A stretch of DNA of 64,000 bases from a bacterium (GTDB lineage: Bacteria; UBP15; UBA6099): assembly GCA_029564595.1 (NCBI GenBank), contig JAKQPS010000176.1, positions 62,001-126,000 on the forward strand, given 5' to 3'. The position numbers and the translations under genes are program-made. Positions within the stretch are counted from its first letter, which is position 1. Each line of letters begins with the position of its first letter. Positions 50,074-58,590 of the stretch are shown piece by piece. The notes beneath the pieces were generated by a model. The model worked only from the letters and a program-made list of their open reading frames with translations. It was not told the origin of the DNA and did no database searches.

Positions 50074-51453
50074 TTATTTTTTCTTTCCAGTTTTCTTTGG
50101 CGACGCCTTTTTCTTCGCGGCTTTCGCCCGCGCCTTCTCCGCCTTCCGCGCTTCCATCCTTATCTTCACCGCCTGCGCGTGCGCCGGGAACCCCTCGTAA
50201 TTTGCCAGCGTCAGCGCCCCCGGCGCCAGCGCGTCGAAACCCGACGGCGTCGCGTATCCGATCGACGTCCTCTTCAGGAAATCAAACACCGACACGCACG
50301 AAAAAGTCCTCGCGAACCCGCCCGTCGGCAATATCGCGTCTATCCCCAGATTGAAATTCCCCAGCGTTATCGGCGTGTCCGGCCCGATAAGTATCTCTCC
50401 CGCGTTCTTTATCCCGTTCACCGCCTCGACCGGGTCGAACACCAGAACCTCAAGGTGTTCCGGAGCGAACTCGTTCACAAACGCTATCGACTGAGCTAGG
50501 TTGCGGGTCAGCACCGCGCCCCCGAAACCTTCCGCCCCAAGACCGCGCGTCGCAAACGTCCGCCTCGGCTCCGGCAGCCTCTTCACCAGCGCGGGCATCC
50601 GCTTCGACACTTCACGGATAAGCGCCTCGCTGTCCGTCACCAGCAGCGCGGTGGAATCCGGCCCGTGCTCCTGCTCTATCAACAAGTCCGCCGCCGCTAT
50701 ATCCGGGTCCGTCGTCTTGTCCGCCAGTATTATCGACTCGCTCGGCCCAGCCGGCACTCCCACGTCCACCACTCCGAACAATATCCTTTTAGCCGCCGCC
50801 ACATAAGAGCTGCCCGGCCCTATCACCTTGTCCATCTTCGGCACCTTCGCCGTCCCGTACGCCATCGCCGCTATCGACTGCGCCCCGCCCACGCGGTACA
50901 CATTCTCCACTCCGCACGCCCGCGCCGCCACCAAAGTCGCCGCGTCGCATTCCCCTCCCGGCCCCGGAGGCGTGCACACTATCAGATTCTCCACCCCCGC
51001 CGCCACAGCCGGCGCTCCCAGCATCGCCATCACCGACGGAAACGACCCCTTTCCCCTCGGCACGTACAAACCGCACGACGCTATCGGCGTTATCTTCTCT
51101 CCCGCGAACACCCCATCCCTCACAGGCGTTATCCACAGCGCCTGCGGCATCTGCCTCTCGTGATACGTCCTTATGTTCCCTACCGCTTCCTCTATCGCCG
51201 CCACAACCTTGGCGTCCACTTTTTTCCGCGCCTCGTCGAACTCGCTTTTCCTCACCTTGAAGTCGGACGGCTTCAACTTCACCTTGTCGAACTTCTCGGT
51301 GAACTCCGCCACCGCCTTGTCTCCCCTGTCCCGCACACCCTCCACCACCGGCCTCACCTGTTCGACAAACCTGTCGATATCCAACTCCGCGCGTCGCAGC
51401 AGCCTGCGCTTTTCCTCGCTGCTCATTTTGTTCCAGTCGTAAACTTTCAACAT
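50074..51453 (-). CDS. histidinol dehydrogenase (HisD) family protein with changed metal ligands
   Basis: A 459-residue HisD-family NAD-dependent dehydrogenase. Family landmarks are CGLYVPRGKGSFPS, GGAQSIAAMAYGT, VIGPGSSYVAAAK, DVGVPAGPSES, the catalytic Glu-His in NEFAPEHLEV, and the final His in EGFPAHAQAVKIR. Two of the four zinc ligands differ from the standard enzyme: the Gln of the QAEH motif is Glu (IEQEHGP), and the Asp of LGDY is Asn (TLGNFNLG); the next conserved NH is DA (GIDAILPTG). The C-terminal 30 residues are a Lys/Ala tail. It may oxidise another amino alcohol. GGAGG six bases before ATG 51453 supports the start. First gene of the operon. Confidence 0.8.
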   Translation of the reverse strand: MLKVYDWNKMSSEEKRRLLRRAELDIDRFVEQVRPVVEGVRDRGDKAVAEFTEKFDKVKLKPSDFKVRKSEFDEARKKVDAKVVAAIEEAVGNIRTYHERQMPQALWITPVRDGVFAGEKITPIASCGLYVPRGKGSFPSVMAMLGAPAVAAGVENLIVCTPPGPGGECDAATLVAARACGVENVYRVGGAQSIAAMAYGTAKVPKMDKVIGPGSSYVAAAKRILFGVVDVGVPAGPSESIILADKTTDPDIAAADLLIEQEHGPDSTALLVTDSEALIREVSKRMPALVKRLPEPRRTFATRGLGAEGFGGAVLTRNLAQSIAFVNEFAPEHLEVLVFDPVEAVNGIKNAGEILIGPDTPITLGNFNLGIDAILPTGGFARTFSCVSVFDFLKRTSIGYATPSGFDALAPGALTLANYEGFPAHAQAVKIRMEARKAEKARAKAAKKKASPKKTGKKK

Positions 51454-51562
51454 CTCGCTCCTCCATACACGCAATTCAGTCATTATATATTAATATCCGA
51501 AAAAATCACCCTCGCCTCTCCCGTCCGCAGCTTATTCCGCATACTCCACATCGCGACTATGC

Positions 51563-51695
51563 AATACCCCATTCTGCCAAGAGCCGGTTTTGACATGAAC
51601 GAAGTTCAGCAAAACCGGCGCATCAAGAGTTTTTTTGGAAGGGGCGCGGGGAAACCTATTTTTGCTAAAAAATGGTTTCCCCGCAAAACCATCTT
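51563..51695. repeat. 133-bp direct repeat, copy 1
   Basis: It begins AATACCCCATTCTGCCAAGA and contains two hairpins: GCCGGTTTT with AAAACCGGC around an ACGAAGTTC loop, and GGGGAAACC with GGTTTCCCC around a T-rich loop. A near-identical copy starts exactly 200 bases later. Confidence 0.9.
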
Positions 51696-51762
51696 AAACC
51701 CGAAAAACCCAATATTATAGGTTTTCGTCTTCGGCGATTGGAAAAAAATTTTTGAATTAGAT

Positions 51763-51895
51763 AATACCCCATTCTGCCAAGAGCCGGTTTTGTAATGAAC
51801 GAAGTTCATCAAAACCGGCGCATCGAGAGTTTTTTTGGAAGGGGCGCGGGGAAACCTATTTTTGCTAAAAAATGGTTTCCCCGCAAAACCATCTT
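51763..51895. repeat. 133-bp direct repeat, copy 2
   Basis: Same sequence as 51563-51695 with only a handful of changes (TGTAATGAAC for TGACATGAAC, TTCATC for TTCAGC, ATCGAG for ATCAAG). Both hairpins are kept, which suggests structure matters. A 67-base unique spacer separates the copies. Confidence 0.9.
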
Positions 51896-51938
51896 TTCAT
51901 TTCTCTTCGCTTTTTAATTCCTTTTTCAGTAATAGCGC

Positions 51939-53000
51939 CTATCTCGCCGCGAGAAGCGCCTTTGCCTCTTCGGCGGCAGGCCCCTGCCCTTTTGCCGCTC
52001 GCACCACCCATTCGAGGTACGCCTTTTCAGACGCCGGGCTGCGGAGCGCCCCGCCCAATATCTTCGCCGACTGCAATCCCGCCCGGTGCGCCTCCGGCGT
52101 CTCAGGAAAAAACTCCATCAGACGCCTGTACGCCTCCACCGCCATCGCGTACTCCTTCGCCGCGTGTATCGCCCCGGCAACCCGCAATTGCGCGCTAGGC
52201 TCGAACATCGCGTCCGGCGCTTGGTCCATCAGCCCGCGGTACAACTCCGGAATCGAGCCGAACTGCTTCTTTTCATACGCCGCCTCCAGCCTCCCCAGAA
52301 ACGCCTCCTGCGGCCCCAGCAGCGCCGCCTGCCCCCTCTTCACCGCGTCGAAGTTCGGCACTATCACCGCCCTCGTCGCCGTCAGCAAATACACCACTCC
52401 CGCCCCGAACGCGAACCCTCCCACGTGCGCCATGTACGCAACATTCGAATACTCCATCATCCTCATGGACACGAACTGCATAACCATGTACAAACCTAGA
52501 AAAAACCACGCCGGTATCGGAAAAAACGGAACCGGAAAAATCAGCAGCAGGAAAAAAGTCTTCACCTTTGAACGCGGAAACAGAACGAAGTAGCCGCCCA
52601 TCACCGCCGATATCGCGCCCGACGCCCCCACAAGCGACACCGACGGCGCGCCCGCCAAATCCTGCGCCAGCTTGAACGCCAGCGTCGCCACTATCCCCCC
52701 CGCCAGATAGAACGCCACAAAACCCGGACGCCCCATCATGTCCTCTATGTTCGCCCCGAACAGCCACAAAAACCACATATTGCCGATCAGGTGCATCCAG
52801 CCACCGTGCATGAACTCGCTCGCCAGCAGCGTCGTCAACCTCACCTCGTCCGTTTTAAACGCCATCTGATCGTGAAAATGTATAATGTCCCCGCCGTGAA
52901 CCGCCCCGAAGTGGATGGCAACATTCGCCGCTATCAGGCAAAACAACATGAACGGCAACCGCCGCGTCGGATTCGTCACCGCGTACGGTATCGGAAACAT
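51939..53000 (-). CDS. rhomboid-family intramembrane serine protease
   Basis: A 353-residue membrane protease. It has six or seven helices in residues 1-225, with the HxxxN of the oxyanion region in MHGGWMHLIGNMWFLWLFG, the catalytic Ser in SLVGASGAISAVMGG, and the catalytic His in YMAHVGGFAFG. The WMHL.GNM element and the GASGA/H pair are the rhomboid signatures. The remaining 130 residues are a soluble TPR-like helical tail (YEKKQFGSIPELYRGLMDQ, AMAVEAYRRLME). Rhomboids cut single-helix membrane proteins inside the bilayer. GGAGGG before ATG 53000 supports this start over the longer frame to 53054. Divergent from the IolB-like gene. Confidence 0.92.
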   Translation of the reverse strand: MFPIPYAVTNPTRRLPFMLFCLIAANVAIHFGAVHGGDIIHFHDQMAFKTDEVRLTTLLASEFMHGGWMHLIGNMWFLWLFGANIEDMMGRPGFVAFYLAGGIVATLAFKLAQDLAGAPSVSLVGASGAISAVMGGYFVLFPRSKVKTFFLLLIFPVPFFPIPAWFFLGLYMVMQFVSMRMMEYSNVAYMAHVGGFAFGAGVVYLLTATRAVIVPNFDAVKRGQAALLGPQEAFLGRLEAAYEKKQFGSIPELYRGLMDQAPDAMFEPSAQLRVAGAIHAAKEYAMAVEAYRRLMEFFPETPEAHRAGLQSAKILGGALRSPASEKAYLEWVVRAAKGQGPAAEEAKALLAAR

Positions 53001-53169
53001 CCGCCCTCCTCTTATCCCGCTTCCACTCCCGGCGCAACCCCTCTTGCGCAACATCGCCGGATGCCACGATTATACCATATCCCCCGCGCGCCGAATCCTC
53101 CCCCTGAAAACACGTTTGCGCTATAATATCCCAAACGACGGGACACGTTCCCCGCCGGAGGAACTCATC

Positions 53170-53967
53170 ATGAGCATGCTCATCAAACACAAACCCTTTA
53201 AAGGCCGCGCCGAAATCGTCAAACCCGGACTCGACGGCCTCAAACTCATCTCTTTCGACCTTCTCTTCCTTGAAAAAGGAATGTCGCACACCGAGGACAC
53301 CGGGACACGCGAAGTTTGCGCGGTCATACTCGGCGGACAATGCGACCTCGCCGCCGGCGGACGCGAGTGGAAACGCGCAGGCTCCCGCCCCGACGTCTTC
53401 AGCGGCCCCGCCGCGTCCCTCTTCATCCCGGCGGGCAACACCTTCTCCGTCTCCGCCTCCGGCGGCTCCCCCGTCGAGATCGCCCTGCTCCGCTGCGAAG
53501 GCGGCGCGTCCGGCGACCCCCTCTTCATCCCGCCGGAGCGCGTCAAACAAAACGACCGGGGCAAAGGCAACTGGCTTCGCCGCGTCCACGACATCGTCGA
53601 CCGCGACATCCCTGCCTCCCGCATGCTCGTCGGCGAAACCCACAGCCCCGCAGGCAACTGGTCCAGCGCTCCCCCTCACTGCCATGACATCGACAACCCG
53701 CCCTTCGAGTCCGACCACGAGGAAATCTATTTCTTCAAATGCCATCCCTCTCAGGGCTTCCAACTCATCCGTCTGTACACCGACGACCGCTCCCTCGACG
53801 TCGCCCATGTCGTCGAAAACAACGACACCGTCGTCATCGACCGGGGATACCATCCCGTCGCCGCCGGACCCGGCTACAAAGGATACTACCTCTGGATACT
53901 CGCCGGTAAAAGCCGTGAAATCCTGATGCGCGACGACCCTTGCCACAAATGGCTAAAGGAATGTTAG
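53170..53967 (+). CDS. iolB: 5-deoxy-glucuronate isomerase (IolB) family protein
   Basis: A 265-residue bicupin of the IolB family, which converts 5-deoxy-glucuronate to 5-dehydro-2-deoxy-gluconate in myo-inositol breakdown. Markers are REVCAVILGGQCDLAAGG, FIPAGNTFSV in the first cupin, and the metal-binding segment GNWSSAPPHCHD with the EEIYFFK strand and GFQLIRLYTDD in the second. The length is normal. No other inositol catabolism gene (iolC, iolD, iolE, iolG) is in the window, so it could also act on another uronate. A TATAAT lies at 53122 and GGAGG just before ATG 53170. A nitroreductase gene follows. Confidence 0.88.
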   Translation: MSMLIKHKPFKGRAEIVKPGLDGLKLISFDLLFLEKGMSHTEDTGTREVCAVILGGQCDLAAGGREWKRAGSRPDVFSGPAASLFIPAGNTFSVSASGGSPVEIALLRCEGGASGDPLFIPPERVKQNDRGKGNWLRRVHDIVDRDIPASRMLVGETHSPAGNWSSAPPHCHDIDNPPFESDHEEIYFFKCHPSQGFQLIRLYTDDRSLDVAHVVENNDTVVIDRGYHPVAAGPGYKGYYLWILAGKSREILMRDDPCHKWLKEC

Positions 53968-54026
53968 CCCGCTTTTTTCACCAATGCTTTGCCGCAATAT
54001 TTAAGGATAAAAAGGAGACGCCCATA

Positions 54027-54716
54027 ATGAACACGAATCAGCCGGTGAAATATACCTCTTCCGCAATCAATAAAAAATGCCTCGCCGCCGTTCTGGCTGT
54101 GGCCCTGCTGCTAACCGCTGCCTCGCTCTCCGCCACGGCGGAAAACGTCAAACTGCCGCCCCCGCAGACAGACGGTGGAATCCCCCTTATGCAAGCCCTC
54201 AAACTAAGGAGCACCGCCCGCGCGTTCAGCCCAAAAGAACTCCCCGTTCAAACACTCTCAAACCTCCTTTGGGCCGCTTTCGGCGTCAACCGCCCCGACA
54301 GCGGCAAACGCACCGCCCCCTCCGCCATGAACTGGCAGGAAATCGACATCTACGTCGCCCTCCCCGCAGGCCTCTACCTCTACGCCGCTGAAACCCATTC
54401 CCTCGCGCCCGTCCTCGATGAAGACGTCCGCGCCGCCACAGGCATGCAGCAGATGGCCAAAGACGCCCCGGTCAACCTCGTCTTCGTCGCCGACTTTGCC
54501 AAAATGAAACAGGGAACCAAAGACGACAAAATCCTTTACTCCGCCGCAGACACCGGCTTCATCAGCCAGAACGTCTACCTGTTCTGCGCCTCCGAAGGAC
54601 TTTCCACATTCGTCAGAGGTTTCGTCGACAAACCCGCGCTCTCAAAAACAATGCGCCTCCGCAAAGACCAGAAAATCATACTCGCCCAATCCGTCGGCTT
54701 CCCAGATGAGGAATAA
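54027..54716 (+). CDS. exported nitroreductase-family protein (SagB/ThcOx-like)
   Basis: A 229-residue protein with a signal or anchor sequence (LAAVLAVALLLTAASLSATAE) and a nitroreductase fold. The family opening is ALKLRSTARAFSPKELPVQTLSNLLWAAFGVNR, followed by the TAPSAMNWQEIDIYVA and LYLYAAETHSL strands and GFISQNVYLFCASEGLSTFVRG. This form, with YVAL..GLY.Y, is typical of SagB/ThcOx-like flavoproteins, which bind FMN and often oxidise thiazolines or quinones. An exported FMN protein is unusual but is known in this group. AGGAG precedes ATG 54027. It follows the IolB-like gene by 59 bases and may be read with it. Confidence 0.83.
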   Translation: MNTNQPVKYTSSAINKKCLAAVLAVALLLTAASLSATAENVKLPPPQTDGGIPLMQALKLRSTARAFSPKELPVQTLSNLLWAAFGVNRPDSGKRTAPSAMNWQEIDIYVALPAGLYLYAAETHSLAPVLDEDVRAATGMQQMAKDAPVNLVFVADFAKMKQGTKDDKILYSAADTGFISQNVYLFCASEGLSTFVRGFVDKPALSKTMRLRKDQKIILAQSVGFPDEE

Positions 54717-55167
54717 ACCCGAAAAACCGTTTTGAAACAGTTTTCACCGGGTCGCGATTTATTGAATAGAATATAAGTAGCTGGGTGCCACCCCCAAACT
54801 CGTTTGGGGGTGTTGTCAAAATAGCGCACATAACGAAAAAACATCCCCGTGCGACAAGAACAACACCGTTGTGAGCATTATCGAAATACGGTGAAAGGCA
54901 ACGCGTCTTTTGCGGATGCCTGTTCCCTCATTAAAGGATAAGCAACATTATTATGGCAATGATAAAACACCCCCAAACAAGTTTGGGGGTGGCACCCGGA
55001 ATTGGTTATGTCAGAGCGCCGGATTCTTCAATACAGTTATTTAAATTCATCTGCGCCCATAATCATATTCATGACTTATACCAAACAATATGATGCGAGA
55101 AGATTGGCAAATGAGGTTTGGGGAAAGAACCCTCTTAAAAGGCTTTTCGCCAACCGCCGCAGGCGGT
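54717..55167. other. 451-base gap with inverted hairpin repeats, no gene
   Basis: The region between the nitroreductase gene and the end of the DUF2804 gene carries the 54783-54997 repeat pair and AT-rich sequence. I see no gene. A short hairpin-like AAACCG-TTTTGAAAC stretch right after the nitroreductase stop is not a clear terminator. Confidence 0.65.
54783..54997. repeat. 215-bp unit bounded by inverted GGGTGCCACCC hairpins
   Basis: The left end GGGTGCCACCCCCAAAC (54783-54799) and the right end GTTTGGGGGTGGCACCC (54981-54997) are exact reverse complements, and each is part of its own hairpin (CCCCCAAAC with GTTTGGGGG). A related hairpin is found at 48054. The inside has no gene. It resembles a pair of REP palindromes in BIME-like inverted arrangement. 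Confidence 0.75.
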
Positions 55168-56214
55168 TTACAGCAGGGAGTCCATGTGTTCGGCGACGCC
55201 GAAGACGTCTTTGACGGGGTGTTTCTCGCCGGAGTCGTCCACGAGGAACCCGTTGAAGAGTCCGAGCGGTTGCCGGTAGTGGGTCTTGAAGACGCCGAGG
55301 TTGAGGTCTTCCACCTTAAGCCCCTGCGGCGCGAAATCGAGTTCGACCCGTCCGTCGTGGTCGCTGATGCGCCACGGCTTTTTCGTGTCGGCTTCGTCGA
55401 ACTCGAACTTGATCGGCCCCAGCAGAGAGATTTCCGGGCCGTGCCAGATTGCGCACTCGTTCCACGAGCGCTGGTCTTCGATAAGGTTGTCCGTAAGGTT
55501 CGCCCCTATCACCCGCCCTTTCGAGTCGAACGCGGCGAAGTTCGCCCACTTCCACCAGAACCGGCGCGGGTAGTACGCCTTATGCACGTCGATGAGGGCG
55601 ATGTCCCGCGCGGGGTCCAGCCTGACGCTCTCCCCGCCGACTTTCAACTCTCCCTCCGCCGGGCACACCACCTTGTGCGAATACATCGCGCTCGCGGCTC
55701 CGAGCGGCAGGCTGACTATGAGCGGCTGCACTTTCGAGAGGTCTTCCAGCGCGCGGAACCGCCCGGACAGAGCCGGGATTCCTTTCGACGCGGCTATATC
55801 CGCCCGTATCTCGTGCCGCCCCTTGTCTATGTGGTTTTCATATTCGAGCTTGTATCCGGGGAGTTTCGCGCTTGAGCGTCCGTCGAAGAGCGACTCCGCC
55901 ACCTTTGCCGCGCCCGGGGGCAGCATCCTGCGCTGCTCATGCAGTTTCCCCGTACGGCGGTCGTACGCGAAGAAAAACGTTTTCGCCGTTATCCCCGCGT
56001 CGAAGATAACCGTGCCGAAATAGAAGTCGGGATGAATGACGGCGTAGTGCTGCCAGTCCTTGAGCCGGAGCCGCCTGAGAGCGCGGGGCGCGGCCCCGCC
56101 CATCAGCGGGTCGGCGTCCAGCATGTTCAGATTGCGAAACGGCGACTTGAACACGCCGAGGTTGAACTTGCCGTTTTCCACTATCCTGTCGGGCGTTTCC
56201 AGCAGTCTTCTCAT
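55168..56214 (-). CDS. DUF2804 domain protein
   Basis: A 348-residue protein that matches the DUF2804 family along its length. Landmarks are LNMLDADPL, RLKDWQHYAVIHPDFYFG, RFWWKWANFAAFDSKGRVIGANLTDN, NECAIWHGPEISLLGPIKFEFD, WRISDHDGRVELDFAP and YRQPLGLFNGFLVDDSGE near the end. The function is not known; many members are in lipid-, glycan- or envelope-linked clusters. It has no signal peptide. GGAGG before ATG 56214 is clear. The gene is divergent from an amidohydrolase gene with 211 bases between the starts. Confidence 0.85.
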   Translation of the reverse strand: MRRLLETPDRIVENGKFNLGVFKSPFRNLNMLDADPLMGGAAPRALRRLRLKDWQHYAVIHPDFYFGTVIFDAGITAKTFFFAYDRRTGKLHEQRRMLPPGAAKVAESLFDGRSSAKLPGYKLEYENHIDKGRHEIRADIAASKGIPALSGRFRALEDLSKVQPLIVSLPLGAASAMYSHKVVCPAEGELKVGGESVRLDPARDIALIDVHKAYYPRRFWWKWANFAAFDSKGRVIGANLTDNLIEDQRSWNECAIWHGPEISLLGPIKFEFDEADTKKPWRISDHDGRVELDFAPQGLKVEDLNLGVFKTHYRQPLGLFNGFLVDDSGEKHPVKDVFGVAEHMDSLL

Positions 56215-56425
56215 ATCAGCCTCCCCGGCCCGCCGGGCCGCGCGCGGGCGTCCGGCTTGGCGCCGGATAACAATTTAACCCTGCCCCGCTACGGCGTGTC
56301 AAGCTTCGAGGCGGAACGCGGCGCTCGCCCCGATTAAAAAAAACACTGGTCATTTCCCCCCGGCGCGGCCACAATATCCCAAACGGGGCGAACCCGCGCC
56401 GCGCGCGCCCCCTGCGGAGATTCGC

Positions 56426-57475
56426 ATGTTCACTCACAAATTCAAAGACTGCCGCTCGCTGTCCGAACTGCCGTGGTTCAAAATAAACGACGCCGGACGA
56501 CTCGTTCTCGCCGAACCGGAAAAGGTCGGCCCGATAATCGACTTCCATTCCCACCTCGGGTTCGCCATCTTCTTCTCCCCCCCGCTCGACCTGCGCAGGC
56601 GCGCGCCGGAAACGCTCCACAACTTCCCCATGTGCGGCGTCGAAGTGGACCTCGACCTCGAATCCGGCCTCAACCTCGAACTCAACCAGCCCGGCCGCGT
56701 CGTCAAACAGTACATCCAGTCCATGTTCACCAACAAAGGCGACCAAGCCACCCACACCGTCCCCAATATTAAGGAAGAAATGGCTGACATGAACATCGAG
56801 CGCGCCATCGTCATGGCCATTGATTTCCCGTTCGGCGCCCAGAACTCCGAAGCCTACCTCGACGCCATGCGCGGAGAAGACAGCCTAGTTCCGTTCGTCG
56901 CCGTCAACCCCCTGCGCCCCGGATGGGAAGAGCGCATGGACCGCCACATCGCCAACGGCGCGCGCGGCCTCAAAGTCCATCCCTACTCCGAATTCATGAC
57001 AAGCGACCACCCGTTTGTCATCAGGATGCTCCGCCGCTGGGAACGCTCCGGTCTGCCCGTCCTCTTCCACACCGCCTTCAACAGCATCGCCCCCGGATTC
57101 CTCCAACTCCTCGCGCGCATGGAAACCTACGAAAAAGCCCTCCGCAGATTCCCTAACATAAAATTCGTCCTCGGCCACGCCGGCATGGACTTCTTCGAGA
57201 AAGCCATCGAATACGCCCATAAATACGACAACGTGTATCTGGAAATCGACGGCCAGCCCCCCGCCAACCTCGAACGCATCTGCGACAGCGTTGACCACAG
57301 CCGCCTGCTGTTCGGCACGGACTGGCCGTTCTTCCCGATGGCCCTCGCCCTTGCCAAAGTCTTCATCGGCGTCCGCGGAGACGAAACGCTTACCCGCAAA
57401 CTGCTCTACGACAACGCCGCCGAACTCCTCGGCTCCGCGCAACCCGCCTCGGCCTCCGCCTCCGCCTCGGCATGA
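56426..57475 (+). CDS. metal-dependent amidohydrolase/decarboxylase (COG2159 type)
   Basis: A 349-residue TIM-barrel hydrolase. The HxH metal site is IIDFHSHLG, a Lys or His follows in GLKVHPYSEF, then FHTAFNS, the GHAGMDFF His, and the Asp in LLFGTDWPFFP. These residues are the standard set of the amidohydrolase superfamily members related to ACMSD decarboxylases. The substrate is unknown. The C-terminus ends in a simple ASASASASA run encoded by an unusual repeat of TCC/TCGGCC codons. Its TGA overlaps the ATG of the acyltransferase gene by four bases. CGGAG lies before ATG 56426. Confidence 0.87.
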   Translation: MFTHKFKDCRSLSELPWFKINDAGRLVLAEPEKVGPIIDFHSHLGFAIFFSPPLDLRRRAPETLHNFPMCGVEVDLDLESGLNLELNQPGRVVKQYIQSMFTNKGDQATHTVPNIKEEMADMNIERAIVMAIDFPFGAQNSEAYLDAMRGEDSLVPFVAVNPLRPGWEERMDRHIANGARGLKVHPYSEFMTSDHPFVIRMLRRWERSGLPVLFHTAFNSIAPGFLQLLARMETYEKALRRFPNIKFVLGHAGMDFFEKAIEYAHKYDNVYLEIDGQPPANLERICDSVDHSRLLFGTDWPFFPMALALAKVFIGVRGDETLTRKLLYDNAAELLGSAQPASASASASA

Positions 57476-58539
57476 CGGCGCTCCGGGAGGCCCTTGTGGC
57501 GGACCGCGATAGACTCAACAACATCGTCGCTCTTTCTTCCTTCGGCATATTTCTCGTCGTTTTCGGACACTCCTACGCAAACCTGACTCTCAAAGACGAT
57601 TCTTTTATGCTCTTCATGTATTCCCTGCGAAGCGTTATCTACAGTTTCCACATGCCCCTGTTCATCTTCATATCGGGATATCTTTTTCTCCACACGACAA
57701 ACCGCGCCGGGAGCCTCCCTTTCGCCGGTTTCGTCAAAAAAAAATTCGTCAGGCTTCTCGTTCCATATCTGATTCTCAGTCCGCTGGCGTTCGCAGAGAA
57801 ATCCTTTTTCGCTCAGTTCGCGTGGAAACACACCGAGGTTAGCTTCAGAACATTCTTTCGAGGCGTCATATACCCCCTCTCCAACATGAACACTTTCTTC
57901 TGGTTCCTGCCGACATTGTTCGCGATATTCCTTTTCGCTCCGCTGATGCGCAAGGCCCTTTCGAAAAAAGGAAACGCTCCGCTAATCATCCTCATAACGG
58001 CAGCCCTCGCCTCTCTGAACATCTTCCTCCCATTTGCCGACGTTCAGATATTGAACATCGCCGGAATCGCCCGGCTGTCCGTCTATTTCTGGCTCGGCTG
58101 CCTTTTCTACTCCTGCGTTCCGCCGACAATGCCGTCCGCCGCGCGCCTCGCCGCCTTCTCGCTTTCTCTCTGCGCGTTCATCTTTCTGAACGTCATAATC
58201 AGCGCCTCCGGCAAAACCCCTCTCCTCTCTTTCCTCGCCGCCGCCTGCGGCATTCAGGCCTCTTTTTTTCTTTTCAGCATATTCCCCTCCCGGCTGCATT
58301 CCATTTTCGCGCCCATCAACGGTTATTCATATCAAATCTATCTGCTGTCATGGTTTTTTCAGACCGCCGTCCGCGTCGCGGCTTATGTGATTCTTAAAAT
58401 GAACATTCACGCCGTTTTCGCGCTGATGCTTGTCTCCGGATTGGCAGGCCCCGTCCTGACGGCGAAAGCCGTTGAAAGATTCCTGCCGAAAACAGGTTTC
58501 GTCATCGGCTTGCAAACCCCGCCTGCGGACAAATATTAG
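57472..58539 (+). CDS. membrane acyltransferase, family 3 (OafA/NodX-like)
   Basis: A 355-residue integral membrane protein with about ten helices. The acyltransferase-3 signatures are the early His in FLVVFGHSY, the FHMPLFIFISGYLF segment, the KKFVRLLVPYL motif and WFLPTLFAIFLFAPLM. These enzymes use acyl-CoA from the cytoplasm to modify sugars of O-antigens, capsules or peptidoglycan. Its start overlaps the amidohydrolase stop (ATGA), so the two are coupled, perhaps acting on an acylated glycan. No glycan operon is adjacent. Confidence 0.88.
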   Translation: MTALREALVADRDRLNNIVALSSFGIFLVVFGHSYANLTLKDDSFMLFMYSLRSVIYSFHMPLFIFISGYLFLHTTNRAGSLPFAGFVKKKFVRLLVPYLILSPLAFAEKSFFAQFAWKHTEVSFRTFFRGVIYPLSNMNTFFWFLPTLFAIFLFAPLMRKALSKKGNAPLIILITAALASLNIFLPFADVQILNIAGIARLSVYFWLGCLFYSCVPPTMPSAARLAAFSLSLCAFIFLNVIISASGKTPLLSFLAAACGIQASFFLFSIFPSRLHSIFAPINGYSYQIYLLSWFFQTAVRVAAYVILKMNIHAVFALMLVSGLAGPVLTAKAVERFLPKTGFVIGLQTPPADKY

Positions 58540-58590
58540 AACCGCGCCCCTCGCCCGCGCGTCTCTAGCCACCCGTATTCTGATATCGCG

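Larger units (their letters stand above)
51454..51938. other. 485-base gap with two direct repeats, no gene
   Basis: The right end adjoins the stop of the rhomboid gene and the left end is the promoter side of the HisD-like gene, with an AT-rich TATATTAATAT stretch near 51485. The middle is taken up by the pair of 133-base repeats at 51563 and 51763. No convincing coding frame is present. Confidence 0.7.

Noticed and set aside
49327-50499. Long plus-strand frame opposite the HisB-like and HisD-like genes
   Set aside because: Arg/His/Pro-rich antisense shadow. The minus-strand genes have the conserved motifs and ribosome sites.
48142-51453. Plain annotation of this operon as histidine biosynthesis
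   Set aside because: Several conserved ligands are changed in both enzymes and the other his genes are absent, so the pathway name would overstate the evidence.
51563-51895. Possible CRISPR array
   Set aside because: There are only two copies, 133 bases long with a 67-base spacer, and no cas gene; CRISPR repeats are shorter and regular.
52855-53946. Long minus-strand frame opposite the iolB-like gene
   Set aside because: The plus-strand cupin motifs and GGAGG start are convincing; the reverse frame shows none.
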